Of a stretch of DNA of 46,642 bases, positions 17,726-27,705 are shown in pieces. This stretch comes from Desulfobacteraceae bacterium (lineage in GTDB: Bacteria > Desulfobacterota > Desulfobacteria > Desulfobacterales > Desulfosarcinaceae). The notes beneath the pieces were generated by a model. The model searched no databases. It was not told the DNA's origin and saw nothing but the letters and a program-made list of their open reading frames with translations. Position numbers and translations under genes: made by a program. The stretch lies in NCBI GenBank assembly GCA_027068085.1, contig JAMOUQ010000018.1, positions 1 to 46,642 of the forward strand, written 5' to 3'. How positions within the stretch are numbered: position 1 is the stretch's first letter; each line of letters starts with the position of its first letter.

Positions 17726-19141
17726 CTATCCTGTGGTCTGCCCACGGCCTGTTTCTGAAAGGTGTCCGGCAACCCACTCCAGGGCCTGTTCTCTGGTGGT
17801 CAAAACTCCGCCCAGGTACAGTTCGGCGACCCGGTCCAGGACGGTTTTGAAAAAAGGCGAGGGCTCCAGGCCGAAGATTTCGATCAGGTCGCGGCCTGAA
17901 ACCAGGCGCGGCTCGGCCTGCCTTCTTGAAAGGGCGGCCAGGTAGTGATCCAGGAGAAGGCGGCAGAATTCCGCCAGGCCCGGGACTGTCCGTCCGGGGC
18001 TGCGTCCCTTGGCCAGGGTGTCGGCCACAAAGAGCGCAACCAGGCAGCCGGCCATTTCGCCGGCGGTCCTGAAAAAACGGCCCATGGCGCGCCGGCTTAG
18101 ACTTTTGGCCTTTGCAAGCTGAAATAGATGGAAAAGGTGCATGTGGTGGCCGATCAGAAATTCCAGATTTTTCTGCTCATATGCCGAACAGCGCAGCTTC
18201 CGGGCAATGCCGGCCGCCATGCCGGCGCCGGCGGCGGCATGGCCGTGGTAAGTCGCCGGGCCGGCGGCGGAGGCTTTCATCGTGACCGGTTTGCCCATGT
18301 CGTGCAGCAGCCCGGCCAGTTTCAGCACCACAAAAAGGGGCTGTCCCGGCTCGGGTAACCATTGGGTCCAGCCCTGCAGCCAGACGGGCGGATTTTCCAG
18401 GCATTCTTCCAGGGCGCTGTAAGTGGCGATGCCGTGGGCCAGGCCGTCGAAACCATGGTGCCGGGACGGAGGGCAGTTTTTCAGCAGGATCAGTTCAGGG
18501 AAAAGGGCCGTCAGAAGCCCGGTCTGATGCATCTGCCGGATCAGGCCGGCGGTGCGGCATGCCGACAGCATCCTGAACAGTTCCGAATGGACCCTTTCCC
18601 CTGCGGCAGACCTGATGGCATCTGCCTTCCGGGAAATGGTCTCCAGGGTCGCACGGCAGATCGAAAACCCCAGGCAGGCCGCCATGCGGAAGGCTCTCAG
18701 CAGCCGGATGGCATCGGCGGCAAACACCTCCGGGGAAGTCATCCGGACCACGGAGCGCTTCAGGTCGTTGCGGGAATCATGAACGTCGATCAGCCTGCCG
18801 GCGGCAGGGTCATAGGCCATGGCGTTGATGGTAAAGTCACGGCGGCGAAGATCGGCCTCGAGTTCACCGCCTGCCAGGGCCGTGACATCGAAGGTGTACT
18901 CATTGGTGACCACCCGGAATAAATGGTTATCGTTCTGATGCAGGTGAATGACCCGGCTGCCGAACCTGCGGGCGATTCTCCGGGCAAATTGTCCCGGCTC
19001 CTTTTTTGCGGCCAGGTCGATATCCACCGGCTTTTTGCCCAGCAGGCAGTCCCTGACAGCTCCCCCGACTATGTACAGGCCGGCCGCAGCGGGCAGCAGG
19101 CTTGCCAGTTTCTGGAGGCGTTTTTCTCCGTAATCGTCCAA
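17726..19141 (-). CDS. CCA-adding enzyme / poly(A) polymerase family nucleotidyltransferase with HD domain
   Basis: A 471-residue class II tRNA nucleotidyltransferase-type protein. The catalytic head has GGAVRD (26-31) and metal-binding DIDLA with D40 and D42; then RRDFTINAMAYD and RLLRAFRMA typical of the family; the C-terminal half carries an HD-type motif (LLHDMGKP). It probably repairs or adds the 3' CCA of tRNA. Start choice is uncertain: a TTG at 19141 has GGAG 11 bases upstream and gives the usual lead to the GG motif; a GTG at 19213 would add 24 residues but lies inside a strong hairpin and lacks a clear ribosome site. Confidence 0.85.
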   Translation of the reverse strand: MDDYGEKRLQKLASLLPAAAGLYIVGGAVRDCLLGKKPVDIDLAAKKEPGQFARRIARRFGSRVIHLHQNDNHLFRVVTNEYTFDVTALAGGELEADLRRRDFTINAMAYDPAAGRLIDVHDSRNDLKRSVVRMTSPEVFAADAIRLLRAFRMAACLGFSICRATLETISRKADAIRSAAGERVHSELFRMLSACRTAGLIRQMHQTGLLTALFPELILLKNCPPSRHHGFDGLAHGIATYSALEECLENPPVWLQGWTQWLPEPGQPLFVVLKLAGLLHDMGKPVTMKASAAGPATYHGHAAAGAGMAAGIARKLRCSAYEQKNLEFLIGHHMHLFHLFQLAKAKSLSRRAMGRFFRTAGEMAGCLVALFVADTLAKGRSPGRTVPGLAEFCRLLLDHYLAALSRRQAEPRLVSGRDLIEIFGLEPSPFFKTVLDRVAELYLGGVLTTREQALEWVAGHLSETGRGQTTG

Positions 19142-19170
19142 GATATGTATTTCTCCGGCCCCGAAGCCAT

Positions 19171-19199
19171 AAAATAGCTTGACAGAGGTAATTTCATAA
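19171..19199 (-). promoter_or_regulatory. Possible promoter for the CCA-type nucleotidyltransferase
   Basis: On the minus strand TTATGA (19194-19199) and TATTTT (19171-19176) are 17 bases apart, about 30 bases before the TTG start. Weak match. Confidence 0.3.
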
Positions 19200-19206
19200 G
19201 ATAAGT

Positions 19207-19240
19207 GCTCCACAAGGCAGTGAAACCCGCCTTGTGGAGC
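19207..19240. repeat. Perfect 12-bp inverted repeat in the rho upstream region
   Basis: GCTCCACAAGGC and GCCTTGTGGAGC are exact complements around a ten-base loop. No T-run follows on either strand, so it is not a standard terminator. The rest of the 360-base gap up to rho holds a further small hairpin (19332-19344) but no convincing gene. Confidence 0.7.
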
Positions 19241-19501
19241 GAATACCCAAATTTTCTTCTATATAACCAATAACTTCATATTCCTCCATAAAAATCGACT
19301 GTTTCACCATCAGCGGAGCCAAAAAGGGATACCGGCAATGCCGGAGGATTGAACCCGTTGGCAAACGGTCCGACCAGATGGCGGATTCTCACATGGAAAG
19401 CCGGATGATTAACGCAAGTATTATGGTCTGTTGTTGAGGCAGGATCTTTGGACTGGTTGTCCATATATTATTAGTTACCAAGCAAGATGGGGTGTGTGGC
19501 A

Positions 19502-20749
19502 ATGAACATTTCCGAATTGAAAAACATGAAAATCAGCGAACTTACCCAAATGGCCAAGAAGCTCAAGATCGATGGGGCGGCCGGAATGCGCAAACAGGAG
19601 CTGATTTTCGCTCTCCTGCAGGCCCAGATCGAGAAAAACGGGCTTATCTACGGCGAAGGAACCCTGGAAATCTTACCCGACGGATTCGGATTTTTAAGGG
19701 CGCCCAGCTACAATTACCTGCCAGGGCCGGACGACATCTATGTTTCGCCATCCCAGATAAGGCGGTTCAACCTCAGGACCGGGGACACCGTTTCGGGCCA
19801 GATCAGGCAGCCCAAGGAGTCTGAAAGATACTTCGCCCTGCTCAAGGTAGAAGCGGTCAACTATGAAGACCCGGAGGTAGCAAGGGACAAGATCCTGTTC
19901 GACAACCTTACCCCCCTGTATCCTGACAAGCGGGTCGTGCTGGAAACGGACCCCGAAAACTACTCCACCCGTATAATGGACCTGCTCACCCCCATCGGTT
20001 TCGGCCAGCGCGGGCTGATCGTCTCTCCTCCGCGCTCCGGAAAGACCATGCTCCTGCAGTTCATCGCCAACAGCATAGTAAAGAACCACAAGGACGTCAT
20101 GTTGTTCGTGCTCCTGATAGACGAGCGGCCCGAGGAGGTCACCGACATGGAGCGTTCGGTCAAGGGCGAGGTCATAAGCTCGACCTTCGACGAACCGGCC
20201 GAAAGGCACGTTCAGGTTGCCGAGATGGTTATAGAGAAAGCCAAGCGCCTGGTCGAGCACAAGCGCAACGTTGTGATCCTGCTCGACAGCATCACCCGCC
20301 TGGCAAGGGCCTACAACTCGGTCATGCCGCCTTCGGGCAAGATACTTTCAGGCGGTGTCGACTCCAATGCGCTGCAGCGTCCCAAGAGATTCTTCGGGGC
20401 TGCCCGCAACATCGAGGAAGGCGGCAGCCTGACCATCATCGCCACGGCCCTGGTCGATACCGGCAGCCGCATGGACGAGGTGATCTTCGAGGAATTCAAA
20501 GGCACCGGCAACCTGGAGATCCAGCTTGACCGCCGCCTGGCCGACAAGCGTATTTTCCCGGCCATCGACATAAAGAAGTCCGGAACCCGCAAGGAAGAGC
20601 TCCTGCTGGACGAAATGACCCTGAACCGGGTCTGGATTCTGCGCAAGCTGCTCGCATCTTTGAATCCGGCCGACGCACTCGAATTTTTACTTGAAAAAAT
20701 GCACGGGACAAAGAATAATAAAGAGTTTTTGGAGTCAATGAACGCTTAA
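19502..20749 (+). CDS. rho: Transcription termination factor Rho
   Basis: A 415-residue hexameric RNA helicase. The N-terminal helical domain ([17 protein letters not shown]) is followed by a cold-shock-like RNA-binding domain ([17 protein letters not shown]) and the RecA-like ATPase with P-loop PPRSGKT (about 176-182), [13 protein letters not shown] and the Q/R-loop region. Length is normal, without the large insertions seen in some phyla. The ATG at 19502 gives the standard N-terminus and has GGGGTG upstream; an ATG at 19487 would add five residues. It starts the long plus-strand core-gene block. Confidence 0.97.
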   Translation: MNISELKNMKISELTQMAKKLKIDGAAGMRKQELIFALLQAQIEKNGLIYGEGTLEILPDGFGFLRAPSYNYLPGPDDIYVSPSQIRRFNLRTGDTVSGQIRQPKESERYFALLKVEAVNYEDPEVARDKILFDNLTPLYPDKRVVLETDPENYSTRIMDLLTPIGFGQRGLIVSPPRSGKTMLLQFIANSIVKNHKDVMLFVLLIDERPEEVTDMERSVKGEVISSTFDEPAERHVQVAEMVIEKAKRLVEHKRNVVILLDSITRLARAYNSVMPPSGKILSGGVDSNALQRPKRFFGAARNIEEGGSLTIIATALVDTGSRMDEVIFEEFKGTGNLEIQLDRRLADKRIFPAIDIKKSGTRKEELLLDEMTLNRVWILRKLLASLNPADALEFLLEKMHGTKNNKEFLESMNA

Positions 20750-20775
20750 AATTTATATAGGGAGCTGAAAATATT

Positions 20776-20985
20776 ATGAAAGCTGATATCCATCCCGACT
20801 ATTTCGATACGACCATCAAGTGCGCCTGCGGCAATTCGATCCAGGTGGGTTCCACCAAAAAGGACATCACCGTGGAAATCTGCTCCAAGTGCCATCCTTT
20901 TTTCACCGGCAAGCAGAAGCTGGTCGACACCGCCGGCCGTATCGAACGTTTCCGCAAAAAATACGCCAAGTTCCAGAAAAAGTAG
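20776..20985 (+). CDS. rpmE: Large ribosomal subunit protein bL31, zinc-binding form
   Basis: A 69-residue protein with the bL31 start ([10 protein letters not shown]) and the zinc ligands C16, C18, C36 and C39 (CACG and CSKC). This is the C-plus type, which needs zinc, unlike the RpmE2 form made in zinc shortage. GGGAG precedes the ATG, 26 bases after rho, a common pairing. Confidence 0.97.
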   Translation: MKADIHPDYFDTTIKCACGNSIQVGSTKKDITVEICSKCHPFFTGKQKLVDTAGRIERFRKKYAKFQKK

Positions 20986-21020
20986 CTCTGCTTGGCAGGG
21001 GTTGGAGGCAACCCACGCTA

Positions 21021-21060
21021 TCAAGCTGTCCGGCCCGGGGCCGACAGCTTGATCGTTTTT
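21021..21060 (+). terminator. Intrinsic terminator or attenuator after rpmE
   Basis: TCAAGCTGTC pairs with GACAGCTTGA, extended inward by GGCC/GGCC, followed by TCGTTTTT. It separates rho-rpmE from prfA, although no clear promoter is seen before prfA. Confidence 0.8.
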
Positions 21061-21124
21061 GGGCCATGCCTGTCCGGGCAACCGCGAGCCGCCCCCTTGA
21101 GCGGGGGGATTTCAGGGGTTTATC

Positions 21125-22189
21125 ATGTTTAACAAACTCCAGGGTGTGGAAGAAAAGTTCGAGCAGCTCGAGCGGCGCCTCAGCGATCCCGAGGTGGTCA
21201 AGGACCGGGCGAATTATGAAAAGCTTGCCCGGGAGCACTCCGAGCTGAGCAAGATCGTCGATGCCTACCGCAGATACCGGCGGGTCGATGAAGATCTGGG
21301 CGAAAGCCTGGAGCTGCTCAAAGACAATGACCCCGGGATCAAGGAGCTGGCCAAGGAAGAGATCGAGAGCCTGACTGCGGCCAAGCAGGATCTCGAAGCC
21401 GAGCTGAAGAAACTGCTGGTGCCCAAGGATCCCCTGGACGAAAAGAATGTCTTGCTGGAGATCAGGGCCGGGACCGGAGGAGACGAGGCGGCCCTGTTCG
21501 CCAGTGATCTTTTCAGGATGTACAGCCGCTACGCAGAGGGCCGCAAGTGGAAGATCGAGCTGATGGACCACCACCCCACCGGAGTGGGAGGACTCAAGGA
21601 AGTCGTGGCATTGATCCAGGGCAAAGGGGCTTACAGCCGGCTGAAATACGAAAGCGGAACTCACCGGGTGCAGCGGGTGCCGGTTACCGAAACCCAGGGC
21701 CGCATCCACACCTCTGCCGTGACCGTGGCCGTGCTGCCCGAAGCAGAGGAAGTCGATGTCCAGATAGATCCCAATGAGCTTAAGATCGATGTGTTTCGCG
21801 CCACCGGTCCGGGCGGGCAGTCGGTCAACACCACAGATTCGGCGGTGCGCATCACCCACCTTCCCACCGGGCTGGTGGTCACCTGCCAGGACGAGAAATC
21901 ACAGCACAAAAACAAGGCCAAGGCGCTCAAGGTTCTGCGGGCCAGGCTGCTTGACCAGAAAATTCAGCAACAGAAGGCCGAGCGTTCCCGGCAACGCAAG
22001 AGCCAGATCGGAAGCGGGGACCGCAGCGAGCGGATCAGGACTTACAATTTCCCCCAGGGCAGGGTCACCGACCACCGCATAGGGCTGACCCTGTACAAGC
22101 TGGATAGCATTCTGGAAGGCGAGATAGACGAAATAATCGACGCTCTGATCACCCATTATCAAAGCCAAGCTCTTCAAGATGCCGACTGA
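21125..22189 (+). CDS. prfA: Peptide chain release factor 1
   Basis: A 354-residue class I release factor reading UAA and UAG. The GGQ motif that triggers peptide release is at about 230-232 ([17 protein letters not shown]). The stop-codon-reading tripeptide is PVT in [15 protein letters not shown], the RF1 type (PxT), not the SPF of RF2. N-terminal coiled-coil region and overall length are normal. It overlaps prmC, whose product methylates the GGQ glutamine. Confidence 0.96.
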   Translation: MFNKLQGVEEKFEQLERRLSDPEVVKDRANYEKLAREHSELSKIVDAYRRYRRVDEDLGESLELLKDNDPGIKELAKEEIESLTAAKQDLEAELKKLLVPKDPLDEKNVLLEIRAGTGGDEAALFASDLFRMYSRYAEGRKWKIELMDHHPTGVGGLKEVVALIQGKGAYSRLKYESGTHRVQRVPVTETQGRIHTSAVTVAVLPEAEEVDVQIDPNELKIDVFRATGPGGQSVNTTDSAVRITHLPTGLVVTCQDEKSQHKNKAKALKVLRARLLDQKIQQQKAERSRQRKSQIGSGDRSERIRTYNFPQGRVTDHRIGLTLYKLDSILEGEIDEIIDALITHYQSQALQDAD

Positions 22190-23075
22190 AGATGCAGATG
22201 CGGCCAAACAGTGGACCATCATGCGGCTGCTGCGCTGGACCGCCGATTATTTTTCCGGCCATGGCATAGATACTCCCAGGATCGACGCCGAGGTGCTCCT
22301 GGCCCACTGCCTGGGCCTGAGCCGGATCGACCTTTACCTGCGGCACGACCAGCCCCTGGAACAAGGCGAGCTGGCCCGTTTCAGGGAGCTTGTCAGGCGC
22401 CGGGCCCGCCGCGAACCGGTAGCCTATATCACGGGGGGTAAGGAATTCTGGTCACTGGAGCTGCAGGTGTCGCCGCATGTCCTGATTCCCAGGCCCGAAA
22501 CCGAACTGCTGGTGGAGCAGGCCCTGGAAGTCATGGGGCCCAGGAAAGAGGCCGTAGCCCTGGAGCTTGGCACCGGAACCGGTGCCATCAGCCTGGCCCT
22601 GGCAAGCCAAAGGCCCGGCTGGTGGATTGCCGCCAGCGACATCAGCCCTGAGGCCGTGGCTCTTGCCAGGGCCAATGCCGTCAAACACGGTCTGGAGGGC
22701 AGGGTGTCCTTTTTCGTGTCCGACTGGCTGGCGGCCGTGGCTACAACCGAGCCGCAATTTGATTTGATCGTTTCCAATCCTCCCTACATCCGCTCTCGGG
22801 AGATAGGACGGCTGGAGCCCGAGATCAGCAGCTACGAGCCCCGCCTGGCCCTTGACGGGGGCGTCAGCGGACTGGAATGTCTGACCCGCATCATTTCGGC
22901 TGCAGGTCCCTGCCTGAAAGCGGGAGGTTTCATCCTGCTGGAGATAGGACACGATCAAAAGGATGCGGCCGAGAGCCTGTTCAGGGACCGGGGCGTCTAC
23001 CATCAGGTGACGACGGTCCGGGATTACGGCGGCAGCTGGAGGGTCGTCATGGGCCGCAAAAAGGACGCGGGCTAA
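22179..23075 (+). CDS. prmC: Release factor glutamine methyltransferase PrmC (HemK)
   Basis: A 298-residue SAM-dependent enzyme that methylates the glutamine of the release-factor GGQ motif. The N-terminal helical domain is followed by [24 protein letters not shown], motif [16 protein letters not shown] and the catalytic NPPY at about 200-203. Its ATG lies 11 bases inside the end of prfA, so it is coupled to its substrate's gene. Confidence 0.95.
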   Translation: MPTEDADAAKQWTIMRLLRWTADYFSGHGIDTPRIDAEVLLAHCLGLSRIDLYLRHDQPLEQGELARFRELVRRRARREPVAYITGGKEFWSLELQVSPHVLIPRPETELLVEQALEVMGPRKEAVALELGTGTGAISLALASQRPGWWIAASDISPEAVALARANAVKHGLEGRVSFFVSDWLAAVATTEPQFDLIVSNPPYIRSREIGRLEPEISSYEPRLALDGGVSGLECLTRIISAAGPCLKAGGFILLEIGHDQKDAAESLFRDRGVYHQVTTVRDYGGSWRVVMGRKKDAG

Positions 23076-23142
23076 AAAATTATTGCGCCCGGCAGGGGGA
23101 TTTGGTAAATTTCGTCGATTTTGAAAACCGCACGTCCGGGGA

Positions 23143-23182
23143 CCTGTTTCCCGGTGCCCTGCAGGGCAGGGTCGGAAACAGG
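23143..23182 (+). promoter_or_regulatory. Structured leader hairpin upstream of rpsB
   Basis: CCTGTTTCC pairs with GGAAACAGG (nine pairs) and encloses TGCCCTGCAGGGCA, itself a perfect palindrome. It sits 45 bases ahead of the rpsB ATG with no T-run, so it is more likely a leader RNA element or a protein-binding structure than a terminator. Confidence 0.45.
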
Positions 23183-23226
23183 GCGGAACCGGGCGAAGGC
23201 CGAACCATTTATTATAAGGAGACATC

Positions 23227-24138
23227 ATGGCTTACATTACGATGAAGGAACTGTTGGAAGCCGGTGTTCACTTCGGACACCAGACCCGGCGCTGGAACCC
23301 GAAAATGAAACCGTACATCTTCGGCGCCAGGAACGGAATTTACATCATCGACCTGCAAAAGACCGTCCGCATGTTCAAGACCGCCTACGAGTTCATCGTC
23401 GATACGGTGGCCGGCGGAAAGTCGGTCCTTTTCGTCGGCACCAAGAAGCAGGCCCGGGAATCTATTTACGAGGAGGCCAACCGCTGCGAGATGTTCTACG
23501 TTCACAACCGCTGGCTGGGCGGCATGCTTACCAATTTCCAGACCATCAAAAAGAGCATCGACCGGCTGAACTATCTCAACCAGCTTGAAAACGACGGTTC
23601 CATAGAGATGTTTCCCAAGAAGGAGCGTCTCAAGATGGCCAAAGAGCGCAGGAAGCTGGACGCCACCCTGGGCGGAATCCGGAACATGACCAAGCTGCCC
23701 GGCGCCATCTTCATCGTCGATCCCAAGAACGAGGCCATCGCCGTGCGCGAAGGACGCAGGCTCAACATACCGATCGTGGCCATTGTCGACACCAACTGCG
23801 ACCCGGACGAGATCGATTACATAATTCCTGGTAACGACGATGCGATCCGCGCCATCCGGCTGATCACCTCGCGCATAGCCGATGCCTGTATCGAAGGCCG
23901 GCGCCGTTTCGAGGAGCGCCGCCAGGCCGAAGCCGACAAGGCAGTGGAAGAGCCGTCAGAAATGGAAAATGCGGCAGCCGACCTCAAGCCCGGCGAGCGC
24001 AAGGTTATTTCCGACGGTTCAGAAGGCCCCATAATCGAGATCATCAGAAAGACGCCGGAATCCGAAGCCCAGGGCACCGAAAGCGCCGCTGACGCCAAGG
24101 AAGCTTCAGAAGCCGAACCGACCACGACAGGAGAGTAA
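23227..24138 (+). CDS. rpsB: Small ribosomal subunit protein uS2, with long acidic tail
   Basis: A 303-residue uS2: [43 protein letters not shown] and [14 protein letters not shown] are all present. The last 65 or so residues (after about 238) are an acidic, Ala/Glu/Ser-rich tail, longer than in E. coli (241 residues). AAGGAG precedes the ATG. It is four bases ahead of tsf, the usual rpsB-tsf pair. Confidence 0.97.
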   Translation: MAYITMKELLEAGVHFGHQTRRWNPKMKPYIFGARNGIYIIDLQKTVRMFKTAYEFIVDTVAGGKSVLFVGTKKQARESIYEEANRCEMFYVHNRWLGGMLTNFQTIKKSIDRLNYLNQLENDGSIEMFPKKERLKMAKERRKLDATLGGIRNMTKLPGAIFIVDPKNEAIAVREGRRLNIPIVAIVDTNCDPDEIDYIIPGNDDAIRAIRLITSRIADACIEGRRRFEERRQAEADKAVEEPSEMENAAADLKPGERKVISDGSEGPIIEIIRKTPESEAQGTESAADAKEASEAEPTTTGE

Positions 24139-24141
24139 AAA

Positions 24142-24741
24142 ATGGGAAATATATCTGCCGCAATGGTAAAGGAGCTCCGGGAAAAGACCGGAGCCGGGAT
24201 GATGGATTGCAAACAGGCCCTTGCAGACTGCGGGGGCGATATGGAAAAGGCCATCGATTTTCTGCGTAAAAAGGGCTTGGCGACAGCCGCCAAGCGCGCC
24301 GGCCGGGCCACCAGCGAGGGAACGGTCCAGGCTTACATCCACATGGGAGGCAAGATAGGCGTGTTGGTGGAAGTGGACTGCGAAACCGATTTCGTGGCCA
24401 AGACCGATGACTTCAAGGAGTTTGCCCGCAACCTGGCCATGCATATCGCCGCCACCAACCCGGTGGGTATCACCGCCGAGGATGTTCCCGAACAGGTCAT
24501 CGAGCGGGAGCGGGAAATCTATCTGGCCCAGGCCAGGGAAACCGGCAAGCCGGATCATATCCTGGAAAAGATCGTCGACGGCAAGATGAAAAAGTTTTTC
24601 AAGGAAAACTGCCTGCTGGATCAGTCCTACGTCAAAGATCCTGACAAGACCATCGCCGACTACCTCAATGAGATGATCGCCAGGACCGGGGAAAAGATAA
24701 CCATCAAGCGCTTTGCGCGCTTTCAGATCGGAGCGGAGTAG
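24142..24741 (+). CDS. tsf: Elongation factor Ts, short form
   Basis: A 199-residue nucleotide exchange factor for EF-Tu. The N-terminal UBA-like part (MVKELREKTGAGMMDCKQAL) and the core with TDFVAKTDDFKEFA are present. It is much shorter than the E. coli protein (283 residues), lacking the second half of the core, similar to the compact forms of Thermus. The end is clean and in frame, so this is a real short form and not a truncation. Confidence 0.95.
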   Translation: MGNISAAMVKELREKTGAGMMDCKQALADCGGDMEKAIDFLRKKGLATAAKRAGRATSEGTVQAYIHMGGKIGVLVEVDCETDFVAKTDDFKEFARNLAMHIAATNPVGITAEDVPEQVIEREREIYLAQARETGKPDHILEKIVDGKMKKFFKENCLLDQSYVKDPDKTIADYLNEMIARTGEKITIKRFARFQIGAE

Positions 24742-24744
24742 AAA

Positions 24745-25473
24745 TTGACCAAGCCGGTCTTCAAAAGAATCCTGCTGAAGCTCAGCGGTGAAGCCCTGAT
24801 GGGAGATCAGGGCTTCGGTATCAGTCCCGAGATGCTGACCTTCGTGGCCGGGGAAGTCCGGGGCGTCTGCGACCTTGGAGTCGAGCTGGCCATCGTGGTC
24901 GGCGGCGGCAACATCTTCAGGGGAGTCAAGGCCACATCTTTCGGCATGGAGCGGACGTCGGCCGATCACATGGGCATGCTGGCAACGGTCATCAACAGCC
25001 TGGCGCTTCAGGACGCCCTTGAAAAGCGCGGTATCCAGACCAGGGTACAGACAGCCATCTCAATGCACGAAGTGGCCGAGCCGTATATTTTGCGCCGGGC
25101 CCTGCGGCACCTGGAAAAAGGCCGGGTGGTGATATTCGCAGCCGGCACCGGCAACCCGTATTTCACCACCGATACGGCCGCAGTCCTTCGGGCCAAGGAG
25201 ATCCATGCCGAAGTACTGCTGAAAGCCACCAAGGTGGACGGGTTGTACGATTCCGATCCGGAAACAAATGCCGGGGCGCGCTTCATAAGCCACATAAACT
25301 ACATGCAGGTGCTCGAACGCCAGCTGAAGGTCATGGACATGACCGCCATTTCCCTGGCCATGGACAACGATCTGCCGCTGGTGGTTTTCAACATGAAACA
25401 ACCGGGCAACATAGAGAATGTGGTTTGCGGCCGGCAGGTGGGAACGATCATAGACAACAAAGAAACCGGCTGA
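24745..25473 (+). CDS. pyrH: UMP kinase
   Basis: A 242-residue amino-acid-kinase-fold enzyme that phosphorylates UMP. Marks: [44 protein letters not shown] and [10 protein letters not shown]. The start codon is TTG (following the tsf stop by three bases), with GGAG of the tsf end serving as ribosome site. Gene order tsf-pyrH-frr-uppS-cdsA-dxr-rseP is widely conserved in proteobacteria. Confidence 0.96.
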   Translation: MTKPVFKRILLKLSGEALMGDQGFGISPEMLTFVAGEVRGVCDLGVELAIVVGGGNIFRGVKATSFGMERTSADHMGMLATVINSLALQDALEKRGIQTRVQTAISMHEVAEPYILRRALRHLEKGRVVIFAAGTGNPYFTTDTAAVLRAKEIHAEVLLKATKVDGLYDSDPETNAGARFISHINYMQVLERQLKVMDMTAISLAMDNDLPLVVFNMKQPGNIENVVCGRQVGTIIDNKETG

Positions 25474-25524
25474 AAAAAAGTTGGGGAATCTTCTAACCCT
25501 TTCAAAACGCACGAGAGGCAAGCC

Positions 25525-26082
25525 ATGATTGAGGAGGTCTATCAGGATACCAAATCGAGGATGGGGAAAACCATCAGTGCGTTGGAAAACGAATTGAAAC
25601 GCCTGCGCACCGGGAGGGCATCGACTTCGCTTCTGGACGGGATAAGGGTTAATTACTACGGAACCCCGACGCCGCTCAACCAGATGGCCACCATTTCGGT
25701 TCCCGAAAGCCGCCTGATTACGATTCAGCCCTGGGATGTGTCGGTAATCAAGGATATCGAAAAAGCCATCCTCAAATCCGATCTCGGCCTGACACCGAGC
25801 AACGACGGCAAGCTGATCCGCATCGCCATTCCGCCCTTGTCCGAACAGCGTCGGAAGGAATTGGTAAAGGTGGTGCACAAGATCTGCGAAGAGCACAAGG
25901 TGGCCATCCGCAACGTGCGCCGGGACGCCAATGAGTTCATCAAGGGGATGAAAAAAGAGGGCGAAATCGGCGAGGACGACGCTTTCAGGGCCCAGGAGCA
26001 GATCCAGAAGATCACCGACGAGTATATCGCCCGGATCGATGCCCTGTACAAAGAAAAAGAGAAAGAAATCCTTGAATTCTGA
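25525..26082 (+). CDS. frr: Ribosome recycling factor
   Basis: A 185-residue factor that splits the post-termination ribosome with EF-G. The family pattern is clear: LKRLRTGRAS near the N-terminus, YYGTPTPLNQMATISVPE, ITIQPWD, and the helical C-terminus EEHKVAIRNVRRDAN. Length is normal. GAGAGGCAAGCC precedes the ATG. Confidence 0.97.
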   Translation: MIEEVYQDTKSRMGKTISALENELKRLRTGRASTSLLDGIRVNYYGTPTPLNQMATISVPESRLITIQPWDVSVIKDIEKAILKSDLGLTPSNDGKLIRIAIPPLSEQRRKELVKVVHKICEEHKVAIRNVRRDANEFIKGMKKEGEIGEDDAFRAQEQIQKITDEYIARIDALYKEKEKEILEF

Positions 26083-26821
26083 GCGCAGCGAGGTTTCACG
26101 ATTCGGACTCGATCCGGAAAAGATGCCCCGCCACGTGGCCATAATCATGGACGGCAACGGACGCTGGGCCCGGAAAAAACTGATGAACCGGGTCAAGGGC
26201 CACGAGCGGGGCGTCCAAACCGTGCGTGATATCACCAGGGCCTGCCGGCAGCTGGGAATCCCTTTCCTTACCCTGTACGCTTTTTCCACCGAGAACTGGC
26301 AGCGGCCCGCCCGCGAGGTCTCGGCCCTGATGAGCCTGCTGGTCAGATTCCTCAGGTCGGAGACACCGGAGTTGATGGCAAAGGGCATAAGGCTCAATGC
26401 CATCGGCCAGCTGGACAGGCTGCCGGACAAGGTCAGGCATACCCTGGACGAAGCCATCCGGCAGACGGCCCAGAACGAATCTTTGACCCTGACCCTGGCC
26501 CTGAGTTACGGCGGCCGCGCCGAGCTTGTACGCATGGTCAGGTTGCTGGCCGCCGGAGTCAGTCAGGGCCGGATCGATCCTGAGCAGATCGACGAGGCCA
26601 TGGTGGCCGGGCATCTTTATACAGCCGGCATGCCTGACCCGGATATCCTCATCCGGACCTCGGGTGAAATGCGGATCAGTAATTTTCTTTTGTGGCAGAT
26701 CGCCTACACTGAACTTTTCGTAACCCCGACTCTCTGGCCTGATTTCAACCAGCAGGAGTTGATCTCCATCTTACAGGATTTTCAAACACGCGAGCGAAGG
26801 TTCGGCAAAGTGGAGACCTGA
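26072..26821 (+). CDS. uppS: Isoprenyl transferase (undecaprenyl diphosphate synthase)
   Basis: A 249-residue cis-prenyltransferase making the C55 carrier lipid for cell-wall synthesis. The active-site motif HVAIIMDGNGRWA is near the start, with GHERGV, LYAFSTENW.RP, LTLALSYGGRAE and the C-terminal PDILIRTSGEMRISNFLLWQ in outline. I chose a TTG at 26072, overlapping the end of frr by 11 bases; an ATG at 26039 would add 11 lysine-rich residues and has no ribosome site. Start is uncertain. Confidence 0.92.
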   Translation: MNSERSEVSRFGLDPEKMPRHVAIIMDGNGRWARKKLMNRVKGHERGVQTVRDITRACRQLGIPFLTLYAFSTENWQRPAREVSALMSLLVRFLRSETPELMAKGIRLNAIGQLDRLPDKVRHTLDEAIRQTAQNESLTLTLALSYGGRAELVRMVRLLAAGVSQGRIDPEQIDEAMVAGHLYTAGMPDPDILIRTSGEMRISNFLLWQIAYTELFVTPTLWPDFNQQELISILQDFQTRERRFGKVET

Positions 26822-26892
26822 TCGGCCGTCCCGCACAATGGCGGACCGGGTAATTCTGGCAGAGCCGGCAGGCGGAAACAGTAGATAAGCCC

Positions 26893-27705
26893 ATGCATCA
26901 GAAACGCTGGATAACCGGCATCGTCGCCGTCCCCATCCTTTTTGTCATCCTGTACTATGGCGGGCGGCCGGCTTTCGGCCTCCTGATAGGAGCGGTGGCC
27001 TGCCTGGCCCTGGCCGAATATTTCGGTATCGTTTACGCCGGCAGGAACACTTTTGCCCATGGTTTGCTCAAGGCGGCCGGGTATGCCAGCGCCCTGGCGA
27101 TCCTGGCCTGCGTTTTCAATGCCGATTACCACCTGGTGCCGGCGGTGATGGCCGTCGACCTGGCGCTGGTCGGGATGGTCGTGGTAAGCTCTTACCGGCA
27201 TGACAGCTCCTTGCCCACAGGCGCTGCCTACCAGGTCCTGGGGGTTGTCTACATCCCCCTGCTGGCATCCTATCTTGTCAGGTTGAGAAACGCCGATCAT
27301 GGCGGCGCCTGGCTTTTCTGCCTCCTGGTGGTGGTGGCTGCCGGCGACATAGGGGCATATTACTTTGGTTCATACCTGGGCCGCCACAAGCTCTGCCCGG
27401 CGGTGAGCCCCAAAAAGACCGTCGAGGGAGCTGCCGGGGGGCTGGTGGGCAACCTGTTGGCCGGGGCCTGTTTCAAGCTCTGGCTGCTTTCCCGGGTCGG
27501 CTGGTTTCAGATGGCGGCCTTTGTCCTGGCGGCCGGAATCCTGGGGCAGGTGGGCGACCTGTTCGAATCGGCTTTCAAGCGCAGTTCGGGAATCAAGGAT
27601 TCCGGCAGGCTCCTGCCGGGCCACGGAGGATTCCTGGACCGCATCGACGCCTTGCTGTTTGCCGCGCCGGCGGCCTATTTTCTTCAGCAGTGGATTTTGC
27701 AATGA
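26893..27705 (+). CDS. cdsA: Phosphatidate cytidylyltransferase
   Basis: A 270-residue membrane protein that makes CDP-diacylglycerol. There are about seven hydrophobic helices. The C-terminal family signature is present: SPKKTVEGAAGG, then GQVGDLFESAFKR, SGIKDSGRLLPGHGG and LDRIDALLFAAP. Its stop overlaps the dxr ATG (ATGA), showing translational coupling. Confidence 0.94.
   Translation: MHQKRWITGIVAVPILFVILYYGGRPAFGLLIGAVACLALAEYFGIVYAGRNTFAHGLLKAAGYASALAILACVFNADYHLVPAVMAVDLALVGMVVVSSYRHDSSLPTGAAYQVLGVVYIPLLASYLVRLRNADHGGAWLFCLLVVVAAGDIGAYYFGSYLGRHKLCPAVSPKKTVEGAAGGLVGNLLAGACFKLWLLSRVGWFQMAAFVLAAGILGQVGDLFESAFKRSSGIKDSGRLLPGHGGFLDRIDALLFAAPAAYFLQQWILQ

Noticed and set aside
19276-19464. 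62-residue minus-strand frame in the rho upstream gap
   Set aside because: No ribosome site, no promoter and composition unlike a protein; kept as non-coding.
25060-26457. 465-residue open frame on the minus strand
   Set aside because: Antisense to pyrH, frr and uppS, which are unmistakable core genes.
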